A stretch of DNA of 59,407 nucleotides. Source: Chloroflexota bacterium (lineage in GTDB: Bacteria > Chloroflexota > Anaerolineae > J102). The notes beneath the pieces were generated by a model. It worked only from the letters and a program-made list of their open reading frames with translations. It made no database searches and was not told where the DNA came from. This document shows, piece by piece, positions 1 to 8,747 of this stretch. The stretch is from assembly GCA_029782215.1 (NCBI GenBank), contig JAKOVD010000114.1:1-59407 (forward strand). The letters run 5' to 3'. Both the position numbers and the translations under genes were made by a program. The first letter of the stretch is position 1, and the number at the start of each line of letters is the position of its first letter.

Positions 1-1
1 A

Positions 2-1177
2 GCGGGGAATGAGATTGGCAACTCGGGCTCGACCTTCACCACTGACAGCGACAACCTGTTTGGGCACAGCGGCGAGAGCAACGCGCAGGCGTTCTCCTCC
101 TTCACGCCCGGCGCCACGGACCATGTGGCCACCTCCGATGGCGGTGGGCCCACAACGCTGCCCGCTATTCTGAGCGCCCTGGCGGACAACGGCGGCCCCA
201 CAGAGACACACGCCCTGCCACAGGGGAGTCCGGCCCTGGACGCCGCTCCTGACACGGGCTGTCCCGCCACGGACCAGCGCGGGGTAGGCCGTCCGGTGGA
301 CGTCTGGCCCACTGGCCCCAGCGGCCAGACCTGCGACATCGGCGCTTTTGAGCTGGAAGCGTTCGATACTCCCACGCCAACGCCGACAAAGACGCCGACA
401 AAGACGCCAACTCCGACGAACACACCCACGAAGACACCGACGCCGACCAACACCCCGACGATCACGCCGACTCCGACCAACGCACCGACCAACACACCAA
501 CTCCAACGAACACGCCAACAAAGACGCCGACCCCGACCAACACGCCGACGATCACGCCGACCCCGACCAACACGCCAACGATCACGCCGACGCCGACCAA
601 CACGCCGACGATCACGCCGACGCCGACCAACACGCCGACGATCACGCCGACGCCGACGAACACGCCGACGAACACGCCGACGCCAACCAACACGCCGGCG
701 CCGACCAACACACCCACCATCACGCCGACGATCACACCGACGACGATCAACACACCCACAAAGACGCCGACGCCGACGAACACACCGACGATCACGCCGA
801 CGAACACACCGACGCCGACCAACACCCCGACGAACACGCAGACGGAGACGCCCACAGCGACGCCAACGGCAAAGTCCACCCCGACGGATACGCCGACTCT
901 GACGGCGAGAGTGGCGATCTCCGCCGACCCCACGACGGCGATCCTGTCCTGGAACGCGTTGGCCGTGAGCAGCTACGAGGTCTGGCGCAGTACCTCGCCC
1001 TACGGCGGCTTCACCCTGCTGCAGGGCGGGCTCACGACCACCAGTCTCAACGTCGCCGTGGATCCCAACACGCCGTACTTCTACGAGGTGCGGGCGATAG
1101 GCGCCTTGGGAGGGAGTCCGCTGGCGGTCTCCGCCCGCGTGGGTGTGTTAAGCTTCCGCCTGGTGCCGGGAACGTAG
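2..1177 (+). CDS. Secreted beta-helix / Pro-Thr stalk / fibronectin-like protein, 5' end missing
   Basis: The reading frame is open from the window edge, so the true start lies upstream. The first ~120 residues end in the signature of CSLREA/choice-of-anchor beta-helix proteins ([20 protein letters not shown], then TDQRGVGRP and DIGAFELE). About 175 residues of Pro-Thr-rich low-complexity stalk follow (roughly 360-900). A C-terminal ~85-residue beta-sandwich resembles a fibronectin type III domain ([31 protein letters not shown]). It is probably an exported, surface-exposed protein in which the stalk lifts the functional domain off the cell; this is inferred from family knowledge. It is related in style to the three giant proteins later in the window. 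The N-terminus and any signal peptide are not visible, so the binding or enzymatic role is unknown. Confidence 0.8.
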   Translation, partial: AGNEIGNSGSTFTTDSDNLFGHSGESNAQAFSSFTPGATDHVATSDGGGPTTLPAILSALADNGGPTETHALPQGSPALDAAPDTGCPATDQRGVGRPVDVWPTGPSGQTCDIGAFELEAFDTPTPTPTKTPTKTPTPTNTPTKTPTPTNTPTITPTPTNAPTNTPTPTNTPTKTPTPTNTPTITPTPTNTPTITPTPTNTPTITPTPTNTPTITPTPTNTPTNTPTPTNTPAPTNTPTITPTITPTTINTPTKTPTPTNTPTITPTNTPTPTNTPTNTQTETPTATPTAKSTPTDTPTLTARVAISADPTTAILSWNALAVSSYEVWRSTSPYGGFTLLQGGLTTTSLNVAVDPNTPYFYEVRAIGALGGSPLAVSARVGVLSFRLVPGT

Positions 1178-1187
1178 CGAGAGACAG

Positions 1188-1267
1188 AGTGCGACGCGCC
1201 TCAAGGGAACGACGGCAAAGCCGTTTGGGCGGGTGAGCCGTTCGCCGGGTGCGTCGCACTTTATTTA
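1188..1267. terminator. Hairpin between convergent genes
   Basis: Perfect 10-bp arms AGTGCGACGC (1188-1197) and GCGTCGCACT (1251-1260) enclose a smaller hairpin (ACGGC-AAA-GCCGT). A T-rich stretch (TTATTTA) follows on the plus strand. It sits between the stop codons of two converging genes, so it may end both transcripts. The long loop is atypical for a simple intrinsic terminator. Confidence 0.5.
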
Positions 1268-1756
1268 CTCCCAAATCGTGACTTCCGCCTCGATCTCCTT
1301 CTGGCCCAGGTAGCGGGCGACGGAGATACGGTGGTGGCCGTCGCGGACGTAGTAGGTGTCCCCGGCCTGGACGAGCTCGACAGGCGGCAGGGCGATGCCG
1401 AGCTGGAAGGCGACGGCCACGCTGGCCCACCGGTCCATGTTGTGGCTCTGCGTGGGGTAGAAGGTGGCGTCGAAGTCGTGCTCGCGGCCCTCGCTGCCGC
1501 GGATGGCGTCGATGGCGACCAGGTGGACGCCCGCATACCGGCGCTGCGCCAGCGCACCCTGGCAGGGAAGGTCGTTGAGGTCGAGCAGGTGGGTGGGCCG
1601 GCCGGTGATCCGGGCCAGGAGCCGCTTCCACCAGCCGATGGTCTGCGCCTTGGTGAAGGCCGCCACGGCCTGCCGCCTGAGCTGCTGCGCAGGATCGCCG
1701 GAGCGAAGACCGGAGTGGGCGACTGACTGCTGGAGGAGGGAGGCGCTGGTGTACAT
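1265..1756 (-). CDS. ParB/sulfiredoxin-like domain protein
   Basis: This 163-residue cytoplasmic protein has a C-terminal segment YYVRDGHHRISVARYLG (about residues 137-153). That is the Gly-His-His-Arg/Ser core of the ParB N-terminal/Srx-like fold, which in known members binds or hydrolyses nucleotides. There is no HTH or partner ParA, so chromosome partitioning is unlikely. Stand-alone proteins of this kind are common in Chloroflexota and have no established role. The start ATG at 1756 follows an AGGAAG ribosome-binding site. It is transcribed alone, convergent with the upstream secreted protein and divergent from the BTAD regulator. The domain call is fairly secure; the function is unknown. 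Confidence 0.7.
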   Translation of the reverse strand: MYTSASLLQQSVAHSGLRSGDPAQQLRRQAVAAFTKAQTIGWWKRLLARITGRPTHLLDLNDLPCQGALAQRRYAGVHLVAIDAIRGSEGREHDFDATFYPTQSHNMDRWASVAVAFQLGIALPPVELVQAGDTYYVRDGHHRISVARYLGQKEIEAEVTIWE

Positions 1757-1878
1757 GGTGGCTTCCTGGGTGGGGCGGGTCCGTAGCGAACTTTCAACCC
1801 CAGTCTACAAAGCCCGCGTTTGCGCGGCGCGGCGGTGAGCGTTTGCGGCGCGTTTCGGTTTGCGTTTCCAAGCCGTCC

Positions 1879-1957
1879 TGTCACTGCGAGCGCAGCGAAG
1901 CAGTCTCCCACAGGCCCCTTGGGGATTGCTTCAGCCCTTGCGGGCTTCGCAATGACA
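1879..1957. repeat. Dispersed palindromic intergenic repeat
   Basis: Imperfect inverted arms begin TGTCACTGCGAGCGCAGCG and end GGGCTTCGCAATGACA around a short centre. This matches the widespread intergenic family that is often mistranslated as a 'CERSEA' peptide in many bacteria. A diverged relative lies at 55167-55234. No coding function is supported. The rest of 1757-2050 shows nothing else recognisable. Confidence 0.7.
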
Positions 1958-2050
1958 TAGTGAGTTTTCTGTGTCACCGCGGCCTGACGAGCAGGGATAC
2001 ATCGGGCGGCGGTGACACCGGACATGGTATGCGACCGACAAGGTCTGCTC

Positions 2051-2059
2051 TGCTATAAT
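2051..2059 (+). promoter_or_regulatory. Extended -10 promoter of the BTAD regulator
   Basis: TGCTATAAT is an exact extended -10 element (TGnTATAAT), with no convincing -35. It lies 24 bases upstream of the chosen GTG start (2084), giving a leader of about 18 nt. A promoter here is incompatible with starting translation further upstream at 2012. Confidence 0.6.
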
Positions 2060-2083
2060 GATTGCGCTGCGGAGATATCGATC

Positions 2084-5000
2084 GTGCCCCGTCTGAACCT
2101 GCGCCTGCTCGGTCCGCCCCTGGTCGAGGTCGATGGCGACCTCGTGTCCACGGACCGGCGCAAGGCGACCGCTTTGCTTGCCTATCTCGCCGTGACGGCC
2201 AGGCCGGAGCGCCGCGAGACGTTGGCGGCGTTGTTCTGGCCGGACTACGAGATGTCGGCCGCCTACGCCTACCTGCGGCGGACCCTCTGGGAGGTCAACG
2301 AGGTGGTGGGCAAGGGCTGGCTCGAGGCGGAACGGGAACTGGTCCGGTTCAGGACCGGCCCCGGCGTTTGGCTGGATGTGGATGCCTTTCGCGCCCTGGC
2401 CGATTCGGGAAGGGGCGCCGGCGATCTCGCGGCGCTGGGCCAGGCGGCGGACCTGTACCGGGGCGACTTCATGTCGGGCTTTGCCCTGGCCGATGCTCCG
2501 GAGTTCGACAACTGGCAGCGCTTCCAGACCGAGGCCCTGCGTACCGAGCTGGGCGCCGTCCTGGCGGACCTGGCCGAGGCCTACGGGCAGCGCCGGCAGT
2601 TTCAGTTGGCCTTGCTCCATGCCCAGCGCTGGGCGGCGCTCGATGACCTGAATGAGTCGGCGCACCGCCTTCTGATGCGCTTGTATGCCCAGGAGGGAAA
2701 TCGCGCGGCAGCGCTCAGGCAGTATGACCAGGTTGCCAGGCTCCTGAAGGCTGAACTGAACACCCTACCTGACGCCGAGACCGAGGCGCTGGCAGCGGCG
2801 ATACGCGCCGGCAGGGTGAGTAAGAGCGCGCCCTCTGCGCCGGCGGTCCCATCGGCCGCAGGTAAGGAATCCCCCGGCGTTCTGCCCTCTCTGGAGGCTG
2901 AACCGCCCGCACTGCGGCGAACGTCTGGCCTGCCCCTGCCCGCGACCCATTTTGTGGGCCGCAGCACGGAGCTGGGGACCCTCGCCGGGCTGCTGGCCAG
3001 ACCGGACTGCCGCCTGGTGACGTTGGTAGGCCCCGGGGGCATGGGCAAGACCAGGCTGGCGATCGAGGCTGCCGGCGCCCAGGTTGACCAGTTTGCCGAC
3101 GGCGTCACCTTTGTCAGCCTGGCGGGTCTTGACCATCCCGACCAGGCGTGGTCGGCCACGGCCGACGCCCTGGCCTTCTCGCTGCGCGACTTGACCACTG
3201 CCGCAGCCAGGCAGCTTCTCGACTATCTGCACGGCAAGCGGCTGCTGCTCGTGCTGGATAACTGCGAGCAACTGCTGGCAGGGGATGGCTTCACGCTGCC
3301 GGGCGACATCGTGGCGGCGGCGCCCCAGGTCGTGATCCTGGCCACGTCGCGGCTGCGCCTGCAGGTGCAGGGTGAGCAGGTGGTGGTGGTGGAGGGGCTG
3401 GATGTGCCCGATGCAGGGACCGGCCCTGCGGTAGGGCGCCAGGCGGGGCCACAGGCGGGGCCACAGACGGACTCAGGCGCTGAGCCCCTGTCCGGCAGCC
3501 TGGAGCTGTTCGTGGAAAGCGCCAGGCGGGTGCAGCCCGACTTCGCCCTGACCCCCGGCAACCGGCCGGCCGTCGTCCGCATTTGCCGGATCGTCGCTGG
3601 CATGCCCCTGGCTATCGAGCTCGCCGCAGGCTGGACAGGCGTCTTGTCCCCTGATGAAATCTTGGCCGAGATGGAACGCGATCTCGACTTCCTGGAAACC
3701 GACCTGCGGGACGTGCCCGACCGCCAGCGCAGCCTCCGCCGGGTTTTCGACGCCTCCTGGTCTTTCCTGGGCCTGGAGGAGCAGGAGGTGTACCGGCGCC
3801 TGGCGATCTTCCGGACGCCTTTTGGCCGCGAGGCGGCGCAAGCGGTCAGCGGCGCCGGCCTGCGGGTGCTTCAGGCCCTTGTCAACAAATCCATGCTGCG
3901 CCGGGGCACGGAAGGTCGCTTCGATCTGCACCCGCTGCTGGCGCAGTACGCCGGCCAACGTTTGCGCGACGATGGGTCCGCCCTGGCCGAAACGCAGGCG
4001 CGCTACTGCCGCCACTATCTCGACTTCCTCATGGCCCACGCCCCTGCCATGGCCGGTCCCGGCCAGAAAGCGGCCATCGATGCCGTGTTCGCAGAGGGCG
4101 AGCATGTCCGCGCCGCCTGGCTGCTGGCGATCACGCTGGGATGGCACGAGGAAGCGGACAGGACACTGCCGGCGATCATGCGCTTTCACATGGCGCGTTC
4201 GCACTTGACCCTGGACGGCCTGCTGGGGACGGCGTTGGAAGTGCTGGAGAAACAGGTCCGCACGGCGATCGGCGAGCTCCTGCTCTGCAAGTTGCTCGCC
4301 CTGCGCTCCTATACACAGGCTTCGATGTGGTGGCCATCGCAGCTCAGCCGTGAGCTTGGACAGCGCGCCCTGGCCCTGGTGCGCCAGGGTCACTGGGAGG
4401 CGCCGCTGGGCGACATCCTCAGCCTGCTGGGGGTGACGTTCGTCTGGCACATCGACCGCGACACTGGTTTGGCGCTCCTGGCGGAGGCCGAAGCACTCAT
4501 GCGGCAAGGGAACGACGATCTGGCGCTTGCCGTCGCCCTCAATGCCCGTGCCGGGGCCCTTGACCGGGCCACTGAGCGGGAAGAGGCCAAACGCCTGGCT
4601 GCCGAGAGCATCGAGCTGAGCCGCCGCCTGGGCAACCCTCTGCAGTTGGCGTCCGGTCTGGCGCTGCTCGGCGACCTGACCCTGCTGGAACAGGACTACG
4701 GCACGGCCATCCGTCTCTACGAGGAAAGCCGCGCCCTCTATGCAGCCGCCGGCGACAAGGGATCGCTGAGCGGTTCGGCGTTTCGCCTGGGGGATGCCTA
4801 CCTGTCACAGGGCGAGTATGCCAGGGCCGTCGCCTCGTTTCGCAGCGCCCGAGCGATCTGCTTCGACTATGGCGATCCGCGGTCGGCGGCGAACTGTCTG
4901 TCCTGGATAAGCATCGCCGCGGCCCGGGCGGGCGAAATGGACGACGCCTTCGCAACCAGGCGGCAGTGCCTGGTCGAGTTCCAGGCGTTGGGCGACTGGC

Positions 5001-5629
5001 ACGGGCTGGGGTGGAGCCATTGGGAGCTGGGAGAGCTGTATCGCCAGCAGGGCGACCTGGTCCCGGCGCGGGAACACTACGTGGCCAGCCTCAGCCTGTT
5101 TGAGACGAACGACATCCCGCGCGGGATTGTCTTCTTCCACCGGGCCATGGGCGACCTGGAGCTGGCGGCGGGCGAGCCGGCGCGGGCTGAAGGTCACTTC
5201 CGCAGCAGCTACGAGCTCGCCGCCGTCACCGAGTACGTGTGGGCCATGGCCTCGGCTGAGGCCGGCATGGGGCGCGTCGATCTGGCCAGAAACGACCTGG
5301 CGACGGCGCGGCAGCATTTCGCCCACGCCTTTCGTCTCGGATCCGAATGGGCAGACCTGGGGCTCGTCATGATCACCGTCCTCGGCATGGCAGCGGCCTG
5401 CAGCGCCGGGGGGAAGCCTGCCGAAACCGTCGCCCTCTGCACCTACCTGCTTGACCAGCGCGCCACCCAGCCGGAGCACCGCCGCCAGGCCGAGAGCCTG
5501 ATGCGCCAGGCAGCGGCTGCGCTCGCGCCGGAAGACCTGGCGCACGCCCGGGACCAGGGCCGCGCGCTGACGCTTGCCACCATCGAAACCATGTTCTGTA
5601 CGGAACAGACCACCCAGGAGAAAAGCTGA
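2084..5629 (+). CDS. BTAD-family transcriptional regulator with NB-ARC ATPase and TPR repeats
   Basis: This 1181-residue cytoplasmic regulator has the architecture of AfsR/SARP-like proteins. An OmpR-type winged helix covers residues ~1-90 (LNLRLLGPPLVEVDG; YLRRTLWEVNEV). A bacterial transcriptional activation domain covers ~95-255 (YRGDFMSGFALADAPEFDNW). An NB-ARC/AAA module spans ~300-600 with Walker A GPGGMGKT at 316-323 and LVLDNCEQLL as Walker B. TPR repeats occupy about 640-1150. Such proteins are thought to bind DNA with ATPase/TPR-gated signal sensing. GTG at 2084 is preferred because the extended -10 element lies just upstream and GGAG is at a suitable distance. The next gene starts 1 nt after its stop, so it is probably co-transcribed with the 68-residue protein and the alcohol dehydrogenase, which it may control. 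The signal is unknown. Confidence 0.88.
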   Translation: MPRLNLRLLGPPLVEVDGDLVSTDRRKATALLAYLAVTARPERRETLAALFWPDYEMSAAYAYLRRTLWEVNEVVGKGWLEAERELVRFRTGPGVWLDVDAFRALADSGRGAGDLAALGQAADLYRGDFMSGFALADAPEFDNWQRFQTEALRTELGAVLADLAEAYGQRRQFQLALLHAQRWAALDDLNESAHRLLMRLYAQEGNRAAALRQYDQVARLLKAELNTLPDAETEALAAAIRAGRVSKSAPSAPAVPSAAGKESPGVLPSLEAEPPALRRTSGLPLPATHFVGRSTELGTLAGLLARPDCRLVTLVGPGGMGKTRLAIEAAGAQVDQFADGVTFVSLAGLDHPDQAWSATADALAFSLRDLTTAAARQLLDYLHGKRLLLVLDNCEQLLAGDGFTLPGDIVAAAPQVVILATSRLRLQVQGEQVVVVEGLDVPDAGTGPAVGRQAGPQAGPQTDSGAEPLSGSLELFVESARRVQPDFALTPGNRPAVVRICRIVAGMPLAIELAAGWTGVLSPDEILAEMERDLDFLETDLRDVPDRQRSLRRVFDASWSFLGLEEQEVYRRLAIFRTPFGREAAQAVSGAGLRVLQALVNKSMLRRGTEGRFDLHPLLAQYAGQRLRDDGSALAETQARYCRHYLDFLMAHAPAMAGPGQKAAIDAVFAEGEHVRAAWLLAITLGWHEEADRTLPAIMRFHMARSHLTLDGLLGTALEVLEKQVRTAIGELLLCKLLALRSYTQASMWWPSQLSRELGQRALALVRQGHWEAPLGDILSLLGVTFVWHIDRDTGLALLAEAEALMRQGNDDLALAVALNARAGALDRATEREEAKRLAAESIELSRRLGNPLQLASGLALLGDLTLLEQDYGTAIRLYEESRALYAAAGDKGSLSGSAFRLGDAYLSQGEYARAVASFRSARAICFDYGDPRSAANCLSWISIAAARAGEMDDAFATRRQCLVEFQALGDWHGLGWSHWELGELYRQQGDLVPAREHYVASLSLFETNDIPRGIVFFHRAMGDLELAAGEPARAEGHFRSSYELAAVTEYVWAMASAEAGMGRVDLARNDLATARQHFAHAFRLGSEWADLGLVMITVLGMAAACSAGGKPAETVALCTYLLDQRATQPEHRRQAESLMRQAAAALAPEDLAHARDQGRALTLATIETMFCTEQTTQEKS

Positions 5630-5630
5630 C

Positions 5631-5837
5631 ATGGACGAAACCACACGTAATGACATCCGCCGGCTGCTCAAGGTCTTTGGCGTCCAGGCGGACGAAGCCC
5701 TGATGGCGCACCTGGACAAGCATCCTGAGCTGCCCACCCTGCGGGTGCGCATCACACTTGAGGACCTGACCGACTACGGGGCAGGGGCGCTTGCGGACCC
5801 CCTGACCTTCCAGGTCGAGGGCGAGGTGCGGCGCTAG
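5631..5837 (+). CDS. 68-residue conserved-style hypothetical protein
   Basis: This small acidic protein begins MDETTRNDIRR and ends LTFQVEGEVRR, with no signal peptide, membrane segment or Cys. The N-terminal half looks helical (DIRRLLKVFGVQADEALMAHL) and the C-terminal half beta-rich. ATG 5631 lies 10 bases after AGGAG, one base after the upstream regulator's TGA. The downstream dehydrogenase ATG directly abuts its TAG stop. This tight packing and the good ribosome-binding site argue that it is translated. I do not recognise the family. An accessory role to the regulator or the dehydrogenase is only inference from position. Confidence 0.65.
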   Translation: MDETTRNDIRRLLKVFGVQADEALMAHLDKHPELPTLRVRITLEDLTDYGAGALADPLTFQVEGEVRR

Positions 5838-6938
5838 ATGAAGATCCAGGCGGCAGTGCTGCACGAGGTGGGCGGACCGTTTGTGGTCGAGACCCTGGAC
5901 CTGGAGCCGCCGCGCGCCGGCGAGGTGTTGGTGGAGGTGGCGGCGGCCGGCGTCTGCCACAGCGACTGGCACCTGATCACGGGCGCGACCCGGCACGAGC
6001 TGCCGGTTGTGGCCGGTCACGAAGGGGCGGGGATCGTGGCGGCTGTGGGTCCCGGCGTCACGAGGGTGCGGCCTGGGGACCACGTCGCCCTTAATTGGGC
6101 GCCGAACTGCGGCGCCTGCTTCTACTGCCTGCACGACCGGCCCAGCCTGTGCACGACCTATATCGGGCCGCTGTGGGCGGGCACGATGATGGACGGCACC
6201 ACGCGCCTCTCCAGGCAGGGGAAGCCCGTCTACCACTTCAGCGCCCTCGCCTGCTTCGCCACCCACACGGTCGTGCCCGAACCTTGCTGTGTGCCCATTC
6301 CGGCGGCGCCCCTGACCGTGGCGGCTCTGATCGGCTGCGCCGTGACCACCGGCGTGGGCGCTGTCTTCAACACGGCGCAGGTCCGGCCGGGCAGCAGCGT
6401 TGCCGTCTTCGGAGCAGGCGGCGTGGGCCTGAGCATTCTCATGGCGGCCCGGCTGGCGGGCGCCAGCCAGGTGATCGCCGTCGACCGGGTGGCGGCGAAG
6501 CGCGACATGGCGCTGAGCTTCGGCGCGACCTCGTTCCTGGTGGCCGGTCCCGAGACGCCCGCCGCCCTGCGCGCCCTGACCGAAGGCCGCGGGGCGGACT
6601 ACGTGTTCGAGGCGGTGGGCCATCCTGCCGTGCAGGAGCAGTGCCTGGACGCCGCCCGGCCCGGCGGTCTTGTCGTCCTGGTGGGCATCTCGCCGATGGG
6701 CAGCAGCACGAATCTGCCCGGCGCCATCCTGACGCGCCAGGAAAAGACGGTCACAGGCTCCTACTACGGCAGCGCCAACTCGGGCCGCGACTTCCCTCTG
6801 TACCTGGACCTGTACACACGCGGGCTGCTCGACCTCGACCGGCTCATTACCCGCACCTATGGTCTTGGAGAGATCAACCAGGCGTACGCCGACATGCTTG
6901 CCGGCGCCAACGCCCGCGGTGTGATCGTCCTCACATGA
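5838..6938 (+). CDS. Zinc-dependent alcohol dehydrogenase (MDR, class III-like)
   Basis: This 366-residue oxidoreductase of the medium-chain dehydrogenase family oxidises an alcohol or hydroxymethyl adduct with NAD. Catalytic zinc ligands are C40, H61 (followed by E62) and C167. The structural zinc lobe is complete at C91, C94, C97 and C105 (CGACFYC...C). The Rossmann motif GAGGVG is at 192-197, with Asp216 after beta-2 (VIAVDR), which favours NAD over NADP. Length and order match class III / NDMA-dependent-type enzymes; the substrate cannot be deduced. The ATG directly follows the stop of the 68-residue gene, so they form an operon with the BTAD regulator. Confidence 0.88.
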   Translation: MKIQAAVLHEVGGPFVVETLDLEPPRAGEVLVEVAAAGVCHSDWHLITGATRHELPVVAGHEGAGIVAAVGPGVTRVRPGDHVALNWAPNCGACFYCLHDRPSLCTTYIGPLWAGTMMDGTTRLSRQGKPVYHFSALACFATHTVVPEPCCVPIPAAPLTVAALIGCAVTTGVGAVFNTAQVRPGSSVAVFGAGGVGLSILMAARLAGASQVIAVDRVAAKRDMALSFGATSFLVAGPETPAALRALTEGRGADYVFEAVGHPAVQEQCLDAARPGGLVVLVGISPMGSSTNLPGAILTRQEKTVTGSYYGSANSGRDFPLYLDLYTRGLLDLDRLITRTYGLGEINQAYADMLAGANARGVIVLT

Positions 6939-7041
6939 GGCGTCACCCGGCCTCTTGCGTTCGGCGCTCACCCATGTTATCAGTGAGGCGTTCGCAGTGT
7001 GCGGCGATCCTGACTTTGCCCAAACGGTTGGAGGTGAACCG

Positions 7042-8688
7042 ATGATGAAGCTATCTATCAAGTGGCGCCGACTGGCGAGCGCCGGCTGGCTGCTTGCGAT
7101 GCTGGTGATCCTGTTGGCGGCGTGCGGAGCGCCGGCCGCCACTCAGGCGCCCGTGGCCACCCAGGCTGCGGCCGCCACGACCGCTCCTGCCGCGGCCGCC
7201 ACGACGGCCCCCAGCTCTGGCGGCGAGACCGCTACCCAGGCGCCTGCGGCCCCTGCGGGTGCAGCCGGAGGTGTGCTGCGCGTCGGGCTTGAAACGCCCT
7301 CGCAGCTCGACCCTGCTTTCGCCTCGGCCGACAGCGAGATCGCGATCCTGAACAGCGTTTACGACTACCTGGTCGATATTACCTCGAAGAACGACATTGC
7401 GCCGAGGCTGGCGACGAAGTGGGACATCAGCCCCGACGGTAAGACCTATCTGTTCACACTGGCAGACCGCGTCACGTTCCACGACGGCACGCCGCTGACG
7501 GCGGAAGATGTGGTGTGGACCTTTGACCGGTTGCGCGACCCGGCGCTCAAGCTGCCCACCTCCGATCTCTACGCCAACATCGACAGCATCGAGGCCACGC
7601 CCGACGGCAAGGTGGCGTTCAAGCTGAAGGAGCTAAACCCCTTCTTCCTCTACGACCTCAGCGACAACCACGCCGTGATCGTCAAGAAGGGCACGACAGA
7701 CTTCACCAAGTTCGTCGGCACGGGACCGTTCAAGGTGACCAACTACAGCCCTGACAACCGCATGGAGCTGGAGGCCAACCCCACCTATTTTGTCAAGGGG
7801 AAACCGGGCGTCGGCAAGCTGGAACTCATCTTCTTCGCCGACCAGGCCGCTGAGGTCGACGCCTTGCGCGGCGGCCAGATCGACCTGGTCCTGCGCATGC
7901 CCACGCCGCTCTACCAGACGCTGCAGAACGAGCCGGGCATCAAGACCGTCAACATCCCCACGAACGGGTTCGACCTGGTGCGTCTGCGCGCCGACCGGGC
8001 GCCGGGAAACAACCCAAAGGTCGTGCAGGCCCTTAAGTTGGCGACCGACCGGGAGGCCATCGCCAAGCTGATCACCCAGGGCCAGGGCGCCGTCGGCCGC
8101 GACAGCCCGATCGGGCCGCTGTTCACGGCCTTTTACAGCGAGAACACGCCGCTGCCAAAGCGCGATCCGGCTCAGGCAAAGCAGCTCCTGGCCGAGGCGG
8201 GCTACCCCGATGGCCTCAAGCTCGACCTGCACGTCCCCAACACCGGGGACCGGCCCGACCTGGCGACCGTCCTCAAGGAGCAGTGGGCCGAGGCGGGCAT
8301 CGAGGTCAACATCATCCTCGAGCCGGAGAGCGTCTACTACGGCGACAACGGCTGGCTGGATGTCGACCTGGGCATCACCGGTTGGGGCTCCCGGCCGGTC
8401 CCGCAGTTCTACGTAGACGTGATGCTCACCTGTAATGCCAAGTGGAACGAGGCCCACTTCTGCGACCCCGAGCTCGACAAGTGGGCCAAGCTGGCCGGCA
8501 CGTCACCCGATCGCGCCGACCGCGTCCAGGCCTACAACGAGATCCAACGCATTCTGATCCAGAAGGCGCCGATCATCATCCCGTATTTCTTCGCCCAGCT
8601 CGGCGCGGTGCGCGACAACTTCGATGGCTTCGATCTGAAGGCATTCGCCGGCCGCACCGACCTCGCCGCCATTCGCGAAGAAGGTTGA
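7042..8688 (+). CDS. ABC transporter substrate-binding lipoprotein, peptide/nickel family
   Basis: This 548-residue extracytoplasmic binding protein of family 5 (DppA/OppA/NikA-like) captures oligopeptides, nickel chelates or similar ligands for the permeases downstream. It has a lipoprotein signal: basic N-terminus, hydrophobic stretch, and lipobox LLAAC with C28 as the lipidation site. An Ala/Thr/Pro-rich linker (~30-75) follows, then the SBP_bac_5 fold (RVGLETPSQLDPAF; VTFHDGTPLTAEDVVWTFDR; FVGTGPFKV). Start 7042 is chosen for the GGAGGTGAA site; a second ATG follows immediately. A strong hairpin directly after the stop may make this the most abundant product of the operon. The ligand is unknown. 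Confidence 0.92.
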   Translation: MMKLSIKWRRLASAGWLLAMLVILLAACGAPAATQAPVATQAAAATTAPAAAATTAPSSGGETATQAPAAPAGAAGGVLRVGLETPSQLDPAFASADSEIAILNSVYDYLVDITSKNDIAPRLATKWDISPDGKTYLFTLADRVTFHDGTPLTAEDVVWTFDRLRDPALKLPTSDLYANIDSIEATPDGKVAFKLKELNPFFLYDLSDNHAVIVKKGTTDFTKFVGTGPFKVTNYSPDNRMELEANPTYFVKGKPGVGKLELIFFADQAAEVDALRGGQIDLVLRMPTPLYQTLQNEPGIKTVNIPTNGFDLVRLRADRAPGNNPKVVQALKLATDREAIAKLITQGQGAVGRDSPIGPLFTAFYSENTPLPKRDPAQAKQLLAEAGYPDGLKLDLHVPNTGDRPDLATVLKEQWAEAGIEVNIILEPESVYYGDNGWLDVDLGITGWGSRPVPQFYVDVMLTCNAKWNEAHFCDPELDKWAKLAGTSPDRADRVQAYNEIQRILIQKAPIIIPYFFAQLGAVRDNFDGFDLKAFAGRTDLAAIREEG

Positions 8689-8694
8689 CCGGGG

Positions 8695-8737
8695 ACGCGG
8701 GCGCCCGCCGGGCCGCCGGCCGGACGGGCGCCCGCGT
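8695..8737 (+). promoter_or_regulatory. Operon-internal GC hairpin
   Basis: Perfect 13-bp arms, ACGCGGGCGCCCG (8695-8707) and CGGGCGCCCGCGT (8725-8737), with a 17-nt loop and no U-tract. It lies between the binding-protein stop and the permease start. This is a common place for a partial terminator or RNA-stabilising hairpin that raises binding-protein output over membrane subunits. Confidence 0.6.
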
Positions 8738-8747
8738 ATGACGCGCC

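Noticed and set aside
360..900. CRISPR-like or satellite array
   Set aside because: The repetition is codon-level Pro-Thr low complexity within an open frame. There are no fixed-length spacers or conserved repeat units.
348..902. Arg-rich plus-strand frame over the Pro-Thr stalk of the first gene
   Set aside because: It is the alternative-frame reading of the ACN-CCN repeat codons and has no independent coding evidence.
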